Assembly: GCA_014800815.1 (NCBI GenBank)
Contig: JAAVFI010000039.1
Coordinates: 1-35,996, forward strand
Direction: 5' to 3'
From: Bacteroidales bacterium
GTDB taxonomy: Bacteria > Bacteroidota > Bacteroidia > Bacteroidales > Muribaculaceae
Length of the DNA: 35,996 bases
Each line of letters begins with the position of its first letter. The stretch's first letter is position 1. Of the stretch, positions 22,928-31,991 are shown in pieces. Under the pieces are notes generated by a model that was given only the letters and a program-made list of their open reading frames with translations, searched no databases and was not told where the DNA came from. Position numbers and translations under genes: made by a program.

Positions 22928-23792
22928 TGGCAAGTTTCTTTAGGTATTGTCCATAATGAGTACCAAGCATATCATCGGCAAGCTCCGACAGCTTCTCGGC
23001 ACTTATGAATCCTCGGCGGTACGCAACCTCCTCGAGGGCAGCCACAAGCAGTCCCTGACGCTTCTGGATAGCCTCGATAAAAGCCGACGCCTCCATAAGC
23101 GAATCAATAGTGCCGGTATCGAGCCACGCGAATCCGCGGCCGAAAGGCTGCACGCGCAGGAGTCCTGCATTCATATATGCTTCGTTCACAGAGGTTATCT
23201 CAAGCTCGCCGCGGGCCGAAGGCTTCACGGCACCGGCCACGTCGGCAGCGCCTGCAGGATAGAAGTACAGGCCCACTACGGCGAGGTCGCTTTCGGGCTC
23301 GGAGGGTTTTTCTACTATCGACACGGGGAAGCCCTGCTCGTCGAGCGTCACCACACCGTAGCGGCGCGGGTCGTCTACGGGATAGCCGAATATTGTAGCC
23401 ACACCCTTCTCTGCGTCGGCGCAGGCCTGCTGCAGCATGGGGGTAAATCCTTGTCCGTAGAATATATTATCGCCGAGCACGAGGCACACTGCATCCTCGC
23501 CCACAAAATCGCGACCGATAGTGAGTGCCTGCGCCAATCCTTCGGGACGGGGCTGCTCAGCGTATTCAATTCTTATGCCGTATCGCGATCCGTCGCCGAG
23601 AAGTCGCTCGAAAAGCGGCAGGTCGGCGGGAGTCGATATAAGCAGTATATCTCTGATACCGGCAAGCATAAGCACCGACAGCGGATAGTATATCATCGGC
23701 TTGTCGTACACAGGCACGAGCTGCTTGGATATGCCGCGCGTTATCGGGTAGAGACGAGAGCCGGATCCGCCGGCAAGTATTATTCCTTTCAT
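22914..23792 (-). CDS. rmlA: Glucose-1-phosphate thymidylyltransferase
   Basis: Makes dTDP-glucose from glucose-1-phosphate and dTTP, the entry to dTDP-deoxy sugars. 292 residues, normal length. The nucleotide-binding N-terminus reads [38 protein letters not shown]; also visible are [13 protein letters not shown], the metal site [10 protein letters not shown], and [16 protein letters not shown] near the C-terminus. It starts 2 bp after rmlB and is followed by the ketoisomerase, so carbon flow follows gene order except that rmlB comes first. Confidence 0.97.
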   Translation of the reverse strand: MKGIILAGGSGSRLYPITRGISKQLVPVYDKPMIYYPLSVLMLAGIRDILLISTPADLPLFERLLGDGSRYGIRIEYAEQPRPEGLAQALTIGRDFVGEDAVCLVLGDNIFYGQGFTPMLQQACADAEKGVATIFGYPVDDPRRYGVVTLDEQGFPVSIVEKPSEPESDLAVVGLYFYPAGAADVAGAVKPSARGELEITSVNEAYMNAGLLRVQPFGRGFAWLDTGTIDSLMEASAFIEAIQKRQGLLVAALEEVAYRRGFISAEKLSELADDMLGTHYGQYLKKLANGKG

Positions 23793-23794
23793 AG

Positions 23795-24946
23795 TCAGCG
23801 GTTGGCGTACATCTTATTATAATATTCTCTGTATGAACCGTCTACGATATCCGACAACCATTTACGGTTGGCAAGATACCAGCGCACGGTAGCACGGAGT
23901 CCGTCGTCAAACGTTACCTCCGGGCGCCAGCCGAGCTCACGCACCGACTTCGAAGCGTCGATTGCATAGCGGAGGTCGTGGCCCGGACGGTCTCCGACAT
24001 ATGTTATCAGCGAATCGTCCACACCCGAATTATCCTCGAGTTCCTCTGCCACAATGGCTATGAGCCTATGCACGAGGTCGATATTGAGGCGCTCGTTATA
24101 TCCGCCGAAGTTATACACTTCACCGGCGACACCCTTACGCGCTGCAGCGAGCACTCCGCGGGCGTGATCGTCGACAAAAATCCAGTCGCGCACATTCAGG
24201 CCGCGTCCGTACACGGGCAGTGGTTTACGCTCGACTATATTGTTTATCATCAGCGGAATAAGCTTCTCGGGATACTGATAGGGGCCGTAATTATTGCTGC
24301 AACGTGTCACGGTCACGGGCAGTCCGAAAGAGTGACCGTAGGCGAGCACCATAAGGTCGGCCGACGCCTTCGACGCCGAGTAGGGCGACGACGGGCATAG
24401 CGGCGACTCCTCCGAGAAATATGCCGTTCCATAGGTCACGCCGGCTTCATCGCGTCCGAGCATCTCACGTGTGGCAGGGTCAAGCGCCTTGCCTTCAGGG
24501 ATATCGAGAGCCAACTGTCCGTAGACTTCGTCGGTACTTACCTGCACGAATTTGCGGAGCGTAGTTTCTTTTCCTGCCGCCAGCTGCTCACGGCGCTGAG
24601 CCAGAGCGCAGTCGAGCAGGCACAGAGTGCCTTCGACATTCGTACGCACAAAGGGGCGTGAATCCACCAGACTGCGGTCGACATGTGTTTCAGCCGCAAA
24701 ATTCACTATATAGTCGGGGGTATATTCGGCAAGAAGCTTTTCAACCAGGGCTTTATCGCCGATTTCGCCACGCACGAAGGTTACTTTACCCAACTCAATC
24801 TCTTCGGAGAGTGACGACAGGTTGCCGCAATAAGTCAGGGCATCAAGAACTACTATACGCACCGAAGGCTCCTCCCGCAGGAGAAGCTTCACGAAGTTTA
24901 CGCCGATAAAGCCTGCGGCACCGGTGACAAGAAATGTTTCTTTCAT
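23795..24946 (-). CDS. rmlB: dTDP-glucose 4,6-dehydratase
   Basis: Short-chain dehydrogenase-type enzyme turning dTDP-glucose into dTDP-4-keto-6-deoxyglucose with a bound NAD. 383 residues from the ATG at 24946 ([15 protein letters not shown]); a GTG one codon earlier is possible. Motifs are [30 protein letters not shown], the catalytic YxxxK in [16 protein letters not shown] and [20 protein letters not shown]. Its ATG overlaps the lipoprotein TGA by one base. Family identity is secure; the keto product could also serve a rhamnose route, but no rmlC or rmlD is present here. Confidence 0.97.
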   Translation of the reverse strand: MKETFLVTGAAGFIGVNFVKLLLREEPSVRIVVLDALTYCGNLSSLSEEIELGKVTFVRGEIGDKALVEKLLAEYTPDYIVNFAAETHVDRSLVDSRPFVRTNVEGTLCLLDCALAQRREQLAAGKETTLRKFVQVSTDEVYGQLALDIPEGKALDPATREMLGRDEAGVTYGTAYFSEESPLCPSSPYSASKASADLMVLAYGHSFGLPVTVTRCSNNYGPYQYPEKLIPLMINNIVERKPLPVYGRGLNVRDWIFVDDHARGVLAAARKGVAGEVYNFGGYNERLNIDLVHRLIAIVAEELEDNSGVDDSLITYVGDRPGHDLRYAIDASKSVRELGWRPEVTFDDGLRATVRWYLANRKWLSDIVDGSYREYYNKMYANR

Positions 24947-25782
24947 CACTTACCTTCCTCTTCAGTTTGCGGGAGATTGGCGAGCTGGTCGCGGGCGGTG
25001 GCGAGCATGCGCTCGTACTTCTCGCGGTGCAGCGACGCAAGGCGCTGAGCCTGTAGAGCTTTGCTATATGAATAGCAGTCGGCGAGCTGGGTGCGCATCT
25101 TGTCGTCAACTTTCACGTTTACGCTGCCCTTCGAACCCTTGAGCACCAGTTTGGAAGTGCCGGGATGCTCGGTGAGCCACTCCCCTACTCCCTCGATTTC
25201 CTCGGGGTTGAACGATGCAGATTCCGAGCCCTCGACCTTGATAACTCTCACGGGGGAAATCTCGGAAGATGATATCGAGGTAGCGCCGTCGACAAATTCT
25301 ATTGCATTGAGGCCTATAGTCTTGCCCTGCACATTTGCCACGATATAGAAAAAGCCTTTCTCCGATACGCGCGGTTGGATGCCGGTTGCCGTCATAACTT
25401 TCTCGGCAGCGCCTTTGGGTATGAAATATCCTTCGAGACCCACGCTGCTGTCTACGTGTCTGAACTTGGCATCCCACTCTTCACGCGAGATAGTAGATGA
25501 GGCAAGGGCTGCGTCGGCCGCCTGAATACTGTCTATGGCAATTCCCTCCATAGCCTGGGCACGCAGGCGCAGAGCCTTGCGACGAAGCTCGGTCTGAGCG
25601 GGATAGCGGGCATTGAGAGTATCGAGCAGGGTGATAGCACCCGCGAAATTTCGGTTTTCGATAGCGGCATCGGCCTCCGACACGAGGCGGGTGGCACCGT
25701 CGCGCTCCTTGTCGGAGCACGAAGCCAGCGAAAGCAGGATGAGGCCGGCGGCGAGGAGTCGTTTACTTGTTGCGATGAACAT
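24946..25782 (-). CDS. Lipoprotein of unknown function
   Basis: I do not recognise this family. It encodes 278 residues from the ATG at 25782, starting with a signal peptide ending in a lipobox (LSLASC, Cys22), so the mature protein should be membrane-anchored on the periplasmic side. The N-terminal part after the Cys (about 30-90) is helical with a TPR-like pattern (ADAAIENRNFAGAITLLDTLNARYP). The middle (about 110-230) looks like a beta-rich domain, and the C-terminus (about 235-278) is a charged helical tail rich in Arg, Glu and Leu. Its start lies 20 bp inside the RelA coding end and its stop overlaps rmlB. A structural or sensing role for the operon is only a guess. Confidence 0.75.
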   Translation of the reverse strand: MFIATSKRLLAAGLILLSLASCSDKERDGATRLVSEADAAIENRNFAGAITLLDTLNARYPAQTELRRKALRLRAQAMEGIAIDSIQAADAALASSTISREEWDAKFRHVDSSVGLEGYFIPKGAAEKVMTATGIQPRVSEKGFFYIVANVQGKTIGLNAIEFVDGATSISSSEISPVRVIKVEGSESASFNPEEIEGVGEWLTEHPGTSKLVLKGSKGSVNVKVDDKMRTQLADCYSYSKALQAQRLASLHREKYERMLATARDQLANLPQTEEEGK

Positions 25783-27988
25783 TCTTAACACCTTTTACTG
25801 TTGCGATTTTCTTGATGAGCTGGTCAAGAGCCGCCGTGTCGGAAACGCCGACAACGAGCACGCCCTGGAAGAGCCCGTCGTTTGAATCTATTGATATACT
25901 CCGCAAAGATACGGATTTTTCTTTATTTATAATAGAGGTAATATTCGTTACGATACCGATATCGTCGCGGCCGAGCACCTTGATTGCAGCAGGGAACTCG
26001 CTGCCCTTATTGCCGCTCCAGCGAGTGCGTATCAGTCGGTAGGGATAGCGCTCGCGTATATTGGCCGCGTTCGGGCAGTCGTGGCGGTGAATCTTGATTA
26101 CGCCCTCCGACGATATGAAGCCGAACACGTCGTCGCCGTAGATAGGATTGCAGCACTTGGCAAGTTTATAGTTGATACCCTTGATGTTATCGCCGATAAC
26201 CACCACATCCGAGCTGCCGGCATCCGCCGCCACTTCTTCCTCGGAAGGTTGCAGCATATAGGAGGACGCCGATATCTTTTCGCCCGAGTCGTCGCCCTTG
26301 CCGTTATGGCGTGCGAGGGCTTCTATGTAGTTGTCCACCACATCGTTCACCTCAAGCTCGCCGCTTCCGAGAGCACTGAAGAAAGCTATCGCATTCTTAT
26401 AGCCCATACGGGTGACAGTACGCGATATATTGGCCTCGTCGTACTCAATTTTGCGGTTCTTGAACCGGCGCTGCAACAACTCCTTGCCCACATCGGCGCT
26501 CTTGTTCTCGTTCTCCTTGAGCACGGCGCGGATTTTGTTTCGCGCCTTCGACGTCACTACTATCGAAAGCCAGTCGCGGTTGGGCTCCTGCTGCGGCGAA
26601 GTAAGAATCTCCACAGTATCGCCGCTTGCAAGGCGGTAATTAATCTTGCGGTTACGACCGTTCACACGACCTCCGACGCATCGCTCGCCCACCTTAGTGT
26701 GGATATTGAAGGCAAAGTCGAGCACAGTGGCACCCTGCGGAAGTTTATAGAGGTCGCCGCGTGGAGTGAACACAAACACTTCGTGGGCATACACATCCAT
26801 CTTGAAGTTGCGCATCAACTCCATAGGCCCCGTATGCGCCGCCTCGAGGATATCGCGCACATTGGCCATCCAGGCATCAAGATTGTTCTCGCTCTTGATA
26901 CCCTTGTATTTCCAGTGGGCGGCAAGACCTTTCTCGGCAATGGCGTCCATGCGGCGCGTACGAATCTGCACCTCAACCCACTTCTCCTCAGGGCCATACA
27001 CCGTTATATGCAGACTCTCGTAGCCGTTGCTCTTTGGTATACTCAGCCAGTCCTTGAGGCGTCCGGGATTGGGGCGGTACATATCGGTGACTATCGAGTA
27101 CGCGAGCCAGCACTCGGGCTTCTCGCGCTCGGGCGGACAATCAATCACAACACGGATAGCGAAGAGGTCGTAGATATCCTCCACGGTATTGTGCTGCTTC
27201 TTCATCTTGTTCCAGATAGAATATATCGACTTCGTGCGGCCCTTGATTTCAAATTTCAGCCCCTCGGCTTCGAGTTTTTCCTTGACGGGAGCGATAAACT
27301 CGGCAATATATTTGTCGCGCTTAGCCTTGGTCTCGTTCAGTTCGCGGGCGATGCGGGTGTACATCTCACGGTTGCTGTACTTGAGCGACATATCTTCGAG
27401 TTCGCTCTTGATAGCATACAGGCCGAGGCGGTGAGCGAGAGGAGCATAGAGATAGTTCACCTCGTAGGCCGTCTCCTTCACAAGATTTTCGTTAGGATGA
27501 TGATTGATAGCGCGCATCAGAGCGAGGCGGTTCACTATCATTATGATTATCACCCTTATATCTTCGGCAAACGTAAGCAGAAGTTTACGGAAGTTGTCGC
27601 TCTCCACCGACGCGCTGCGGCTATACAGCCCCGCGACCTTGGAAATACCGCGGACGAGGGTGGCAACATCGTCGCCCCAACGATGCGAAATTTCTTCTTC
27701 GGGCAAGGTCTCAGTACCGCTGATCGGTGAAAGGAGAACGGCCAGCACCATATTGGGGTCGGGGTCGACACTGCTGCACAATGCTTCGGCAACCCTCATC
27801 GACTGCAAAACAGGATTGAACCCGAAGCGGTCGCGGTGGAGTACTCCAGCTCGGGCGGCCTCTCCGAGGGCCCGGCGCACACTCCGGCGAGCCTCGAAAT
27901 CTATCGATGCTCCGAGCATTCCGAGCAGACTGCGATGCAACGAACGTACCTCGCTGCGCTCTTCGGCTTTGAAAAAATTGTCTTCCAT
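25763..27988 (-). CDS. relA: RelA/SpoT homologue with degenerate hydrolase domain
   Basis: (p)ppGpp synthetase of the stringent response, 741 residues. The pattern is HD domain, synthetase, TGS and ACT. The synthetase has RTKSIYSIWNKMKKQHN, DLFAIRVV, the G-R-L-K-D form of the RXKD motif, SNGYESLH and EVQIRTRRMDAIAEKGLAAHW. TGS is VFTPRGDLYKLPQGATVLDFAF, and ACT is the last 75 residues or so. In the HD region the positions normally holding catalytic HD are SP (LLSPIS, 85-90), and the usual ADRLHN box reads VNRLALM (152-158), so I expect no hydrolysis. The gene heads a nine-gene operon with cell-surface sugar genes. The start is the ATG at 27988, about 30 bp from a promoter. Confidence 0.9.
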   Translation of the reverse strand: MEDNFFKAEERSEVRSLHRSLLGMLGASIDFEARRSVRRALGEAARAGVLHRDRFGFNPVLQSMRVAEALCSSVDPDPNMVLAVLLSPISGTETLPEEEISHRWGDDVATLVRGISKVAGLYSRSASVESDNFRKLLLTFAEDIRVIIIMIVNRLALMRAINHHPNENLVKETAYEVNYLYAPLAHRLGLYAIKSELEDMSLKYSNREMYTRIARELNETKAKRDKYIAEFIAPVKEKLEAEGLKFEIKGRTKSIYSIWNKMKKQHNTVEDIYDLFAIRVVIDCPPEREKPECWLAYSIVTDMYRPNPGRLKDWLSIPKSNGYESLHITVYGPEEKWVEVQIRTRRMDAIAEKGLAAHWKYKGIKSENNLDAWMANVRDILEAAHTGPMELMRNFKMDVYAHEVFVFTPRGDLYKLPQGATVLDFAFNIHTKVGERCVGGRVNGRNRKINYRLASGDTVEILTSPQQEPNRDWLSIVVTSKARNKIRAVLKENENKSADVGKELLQRRFKNRKIEYDEANISRTVTRMGYKNAIAFFSALGSGELEVNDVVDNYIEALARHNGKGDDSGEKISASSYMLQPSEEEVAADAGSSDVVVIGDNIKGINYKLAKCCNPIYGDDVFGFISSEGVIKIHRHDCPNAANIRERYPYRLIRTRWSGNKGSEFPAAIKVLGRDDIGIVTNITSIINKEKSVSLRSISIDSNDGLFQGVLVVGVSDTAALDQLIKKIATVKGVKNVHRNK

Positions 27989-28023
27989 ACTACATGTAAC
28001 GTTTTTTCATTGTCCTTCGTGTA

Positions 28024-28053
28024 CAAAGGTACGTAAAATTTCCATACCTCAAA
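28024..28053 (-). promoter_or_regulatory. Promoter of the relA-rml operon
   Basis: Minus strand: TTTG (28053-28050), 18 bp, TACCTTTG (28031-28024), a perfect -7 box. The expected start is near 28017, 29 nt before the ATG. Its upstream element overlaps the recQ terminator. Confidence 0.6.
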
Positions 28054-28087
28054 AATCAAGCCCCGATTCTTCGCGAGTCGGGGCTTG
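28051..28087 (-). terminator. Rho-independent terminator after recJ-recQ
   Basis: CAAGCCCCGA (28057-28066) pairs with TCGGGGCTTG (28078-28087), a 10-bp stem; on the minus strand a run of T (28055-28051) follows. It is 96 bp past the recQ stop. Confidence 0.85.
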
Positions 28088-28182
28088 CATTATTGAAAAA
28101 AGTTAGTCTTTACTGCTAATAATATCTTGTTCTGTGATTAAGACAACATACATCTGCGAAGGTTTAACGGCGCCTTTCATGT

Positions 28183-30174
28183 TTAACACCCTTTAACCTT
28201 AGCCACTCTGTAGCCGTCGGCTGTGAGCATCCCCTCCTCCACTTTCAGGCGTATGCGCTCCACCACCTTATCGTAGTGACGCGGATAGTGCGGGCGCAGC
28301 GAGGTGACATCCAGCCACTCGCAGGGAGCGATCAATTCAAAGAACTCCTCAAGCCTCTCGTCGAAGGCCGCAGCGTCGAACTCCACCACCTTTCGTCTGC
28401 GTCCGCGGCACACATCGCACGTACCGCAGTCGCCGGCATCCGCTTCGCCGAAGTATCGGAGCATCCCGGCCACGCGGCAATTGTCGTCGTCAAACATAAA
28501 GTCGGTCATCGCCCGCACCTGGCGCTCCATAGCCTCGCGCCTGTCTTCGTACGCCGAGCGCGGTATGAGCAATCTCTCGCCCGGCACACGGTTGGCTGTG
28601 AAATATATAAAAGGAGTGCTCCGGCGCGGGATAAACGCAATCATCCCCTCGTGCCTCCATATCTTCAGCTGCTCGTAGATATCATCTTCTTTCAGACCCG
28701 TATCGCGGGCTATATACGAAAGATTCACCGGCACAAGGTCGATGAACAGTCCCGTGAAGTTACGCAGAAGATAGTTGATAAGAGTCTCCTCATCTTCCGT
28801 AAACTCAATGTTATAGAGCTCGGAGCGTGTAAATTTTATCATCAGACGCGCCTCGATATCCACCGCCTCTGAAAACTCAAAATACCCGGCGCGTTGCAGT
28901 ATCGAGATTGCGCTCATCACCTGCTCGGGCGGCATCTTGTAGCGCACACACATCTTAGCAGGATCAAAGTCGAATATCGCACCGAATCCCTCGCCCATAG
29001 GCAACGAGAGGAAGCGGCAAATCTCATCGTAAGTGTGCCGCACAAAGTCTTTTTCGGGGAAAGCGTTTGCAAGGCGTCGCGCCAGCGTAGCCTTGTCGCG
29101 TCCGCTCACAAGCAGCACGGCAAGCGAAGGAAGCCCGTCACGCCCCGCACGCCCCGCCTCCTGATAGTACTCCTCAAGCGATGTCGGAGGGTCGTAGTGC
29201 ACCACCAGACGCACGTCGGGCTTGTCGATACCCATACCGAATGCCGTGGTAGCCACCATTATACGCACTTTGCCCGAGTTCCATTCATCCTGGCGCTCAT
29301 ACTTTTCGTGCGTCTCGAGGGCGGCATGATAGAAGAGAGCGGGAAATCCTTCGGCGGAGAGGACGGGTGCAAGCTCGGCGGCACGTTTGCGGCTGCGGGT
29401 ATAGATAATTGCAGGCCCTTCGGTACCGCGAAGCACTTCAAGCAGTTTACCGAATTTATCTTCGGTATGCCGTACCAAAAACGAAATATTTTTTCTCGTG
29501 AAACTCAGCGAAAAACGCTGTGGCGCTTTCATTTCGAGCCGCACTGCAATATCATCAACAACCTCGGGAGTCGCCGAAGCCGTCAGTGCAAGCACGGGAG
29601 CCTTGGGGAAAGCCTCGCGGAGAGCCGTCAGACGCAGATACGACGGACGGAAATCATAGCCCCACTGCGATATACAGTGAGCTTCATCTATCACTATCAG
29701 CGAGATATCCCAGTTGGCAATCCTTCGCAGGAAGTTATCGCCCGCGGCCCTCTCGGGAGCCACATAGAGCAACTTCGACCGCCCCTGCATACAGCGCTCG
29801 AGGGCGTAATCCGACTCCGTCTTAGTCATGCCCGAGTGCAGGCACGACGCATGCAGACCGCGGCGCCGCAGATTGTCTATCTGGTCCTTCATCAGCGAGA
29901 TAAGGGGCGTAACCACTATAGTCACACCCGGCAGCATCAGCGCCGGCACCTGGAAGGTTATCGACTTACCGCCACCCGTCGGCAGCAGACCTATAGTATC
30001 GTGCCCGTCGAGCACCGACCGCACAATCTCCTCCTGCATGGGGCGGAACGCCGTATAGCCCCAGTACCGCTCAAGCACCTCGTGCGGAGAGGCCGGCGAC
30101 TCTTCTTCCATGCACTCGAAATCATCGTCGTCATCGAAGCCGTACCAGCCGTAAGGTACGCCGTCGGAGCTCAT
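28183..30174 (-). CDS. RecQ-family ATP-dependent DNA helicase (without HRDC)
   Basis: 3'-to-5' superfamily 2 helicase, 663 residues. After an acidic N-terminal extension (DDDDDFECMEEE) come motif 0 (FRPMQEEI), Walker [10 protein letters not shown] with K70, DEAH at 163-166 followed by CISQWGYDFRPSY, and [15 protein letters not shown], then [14 protein letters not shown]. The zinc-binding cysteines follow in CRVAGMLRYFGEADAGDCGTCDVC, with a winged-helix segment around them. There is no HRDC domain. It overlaps recJ by 4 bp (ATGA), so it is co-translated with it. RecJ and RecQ act together in end resection in other bacteria. The second recQ in this window belongs to a different subfamily. Confidence 0.93.
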   Translation of the reverse strand: MSSDGVPYGWYGFDDDDDFECMEEESPASPHEVLERYWGYTAFRPMQEEIVRSVLDGHDTIGLLPTGGGKSITFQVPALMLPGVTIVVTPLISLMKDQIDNLRRRGLHASCLHSGMTKTESDYALERCMQGRSKLLYVAPERAAGDNFLRRIANWDISLIVIDEAHCISQWGYDFRPSYLRLTALREAFPKAPVLALTASATPEVVDDIAVRLEMKAPQRFSLSFTRKNISFLVRHTEDKFGKLLEVLRGTEGPAIIYTRSRKRAAELAPVLSAEGFPALFYHAALETHEKYERQDEWNSGKVRIMVATTAFGMGIDKPDVRLVVHYDPPTSLEEYYQEAGRAGRDGLPSLAVLLVSGRDKATLARRLANAFPEKDFVRHTYDEICRFLSLPMGEGFGAIFDFDPAKMCVRYKMPPEQVMSAISILQRAGYFEFSEAVDIEARLMIKFTRSELYNIEFTEDEETLINYLLRNFTGLFIDLVPVNLSYIARDTGLKEDDIYEQLKIWRHEGMIAFIPRRSTPFIYFTANRVPGERLLIPRSAYEDRREAMERQVRAMTDFMFDDDNCRVAGMLRYFGEADAGDCGTCDVCRGRRRKVVEFDAAAFDERLEEFFELIAPCEWLDVTSLRPHYPRHYDKVVERIRLKVEEGMLTADGYRVAKVKGC

Positions 30175-31901
30175 ACCTCGGCTGTACGTATCTGCTTCAC
30201 CATAAGTTGCAGAGGCGAGGACGCATTCTGGTGCTTGTTCTCCTCTATCGTGTAGCAGATGTTGAATGGTTTGCCTGAGTGTATGTGTTCGAAATACTGA
30301 GCCATATTGAAGGCAATACCGTTTATCACGCGACCCGACGTATCGTCCACGAGTTCAAGCTTGATATGCTCGAGGTTGCGGCCTACAAGGCGGCTCGTGC
30401 CGAAATCCTTTACTCTGCGCGTGCAGAAGGTCGGCATGCGGTTGCCGGGGCCGAAGGGGGTGAAAAGTCGGAGCGTGGACACAAACTCGGGCGTAATCTC
30501 GGAGAACGAGAGGAACGCGTCTATATCTATCTGAGGGGTAAGCTGTTCGGGCAGGATATTGGCAGCCACATACTCCTCGAAGCGTCGTGTGAATTCGGGA
30601 ATATTCTCCTCGCGGAGCGACAGACCTACGGCATAGGTATGGCCGCCGAAATTCTCAAGCAGGTCGCGGGTCGACTCCACAGCCTTGTAGATATCGAAGC
30701 CCTGCACGGAGCGCGACGAACCGGTAGCCAGACCGTTGGATAGTGTCAGCACCACCGACGGCTTATAGTAAAGCTCGGTAAGGCGCGAAGCCACGATTCC
30801 GATTATACCCTTGTGCCAGTCTTTATTATAGATTACTATCGACTTCTTGGGCGAGTGCATCTCGCCGCGTTCTTCAAGGATAGCGTTTGCCTCCTCGGTG
30901 ATGCGCTTGTCGAGCTCCTTGCGGTCTTTATTGTACTGGTCAATCTCGAGCGAACGGCGCGCCGCCTCCTTGGAGTCGCGGGCCACGAGAAGCTCTACGG
31001 CCTCGCTTCCGCTCTGCATACGTCCCGACGCGTTGATGCGCGGTCCGATTTTGAACACTATATCGTTGATAGTTATCTCCTTGCCGCCGAGTCCGCATGT
31101 ACGTATTATAGCTCGCAGACCCATGTTCGGGTTGGAGTTGAGTCGCTTCAGACCCATACACGCCAGCACACGGTTTTCATCCACCATAGGCACGATATCG
31201 GCGGCGATACTCACGGCCACGAGGTCGAGCATACACTCGAGTTCGGCCGTTGCTATACCGTTGCTTATCGAGAAAGCCTGCATGAACTTGTAGCCTACGC
31301 CGCAGCCCGACAGGTGCGGGCAGGGGTATGTCGAGCCCTCGAGCTTCGGATTGAGGATAGCCACGGCGGGCGGAAGCTCCGCATCGGGCATGTGGTGGTC
31401 GCAGATTATAAAGTCGATACCCTTGGTAGCCGCATATTCAATCTCGGCGTTGGCCTTGATACCGCAGTCGAGTATTATCACAAGTTTCACCCCTTGGTCG
31501 GCAAGGTCGTCGATTATCTTGTGCGATATACCGTAGCCCTCCTCATAGCGGGTGGGGATGTAGAAATCAAGCTCGGAGTAGAAGTTCTGCAGATATCTGT
31601 AAACGAGAGCGACGGCAGTAGTGCCGTCGACATCATAGTCGCCATAGACCAATATTTTCTCCTTGCTGCCCATTGCACGGTTGAGACGCTCTACGGCCTT
31701 ATCCATATCAGGCATAAGGAAGGGGTCGTGAAGGTCTCGCAGCGAGGGGTGGAAAAACTTCTCAGCGGCATCTATAGTGGTGATTCCCCGCTGTACAAGC
31801 AGGTCGCTCACCGGCGGACAGTTCGCAAACCGTCGTGCCAGCTCCGCGCCCAGGCGCTGTGCCTCAGTGGAGAGTGTGGGAAAGTTCCATTTTCTTGTCA
31901 T
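30171..31901 (-). CDS. recJ: Single-strand-specific 5'-3' exonuclease RecJ
   Basis: DHH-family exonuclease that degrades single-stranded DNA from 5' ends in repair and recombination. 576 residues, the usual length. Active-site motifs are the DYDVDG (88-93, D88, D90 and D92) and DHH (168-170, in FIICDHHMPDAELP). LDCGIKANAEIEYA, ASGRMQSGSEAVELLV and the GGHTYAVGLSL nucleic-acid-binding DHHA1 segment follow. The OB-fold C-terminus ends IRTAEV. The next gene is a recQ, overlapping by 4 bp. The ATG is about 24 bp after a consensus promoter. Confidence 0.97.
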   Translation of the reverse strand: MTRKWNFPTLSTEAQRLGAELARRFANCPPVSDLLVQRGITTIDAAEKFFHPSLRDLHDPFLMPDMDKAVERLNRAMGSKEKILVYGDYDVDGTTAVALVYRYLQNFYSELDFYIPTRYEEGYGISHKIIDDLADQGVKLVIILDCGIKANAEIEYAATKGIDFIICDHHMPDAELPPAVAILNPKLEGSTYPCPHLSGCGVGYKFMQAFSISNGIATAELECMLDLVAVSIAADIVPMVDENRVLACMGLKRLNSNPNMGLRAIIRTCGLGGKEITINDIVFKIGPRINASGRMQSGSEAVELLVARDSKEAARRSLEIDQYNKDRKELDKRITEEANAILEERGEMHSPKKSIVIYNKDWHKGIIGIVASRLTELYYKPSVVLTLSNGLATGSSRSVQGFDIYKAVESTRDLLENFGGHTYAVGLSLREENIPEFTRRFEEYVAANILPEQLTPQIDIDAFLSFSEITPEFVSTLRLFTPFGPGNRMPTFCTRRVKDFGTSRLVGRNLEHIKLELVDDTSGRVINGIAFNMAQYFEHIHSGKPFNICYTIEENKHQNASSPLQLMVKQIRTAEV

Positions 31902-31924
31902 ATTGCCGTTCTTCTTTTAGACCG

Positions 31925-31955
31925 CAAATTTAATAAATTTCCGCGACAACGACAA
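31925..31955 (-). promoter_or_regulatory. Promoter of recJ-recQ
   Basis: Minus strand: TTG (31955-31953), 20 bp, TAAATTTG (31932-31925), a perfect -7 box 23 bp before the recJ ATG. Confidence 0.6.
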
Positions 31956-31991
31956 GAGATTTCCGGGCCTAACGGCACCGTTAACATATAT

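Noticed and set aside
26081-27730. 549-residue open frame antisense to the RelA homologue
   Set aside because: Antisense shadow of a certain gene, His-rich with no motif.
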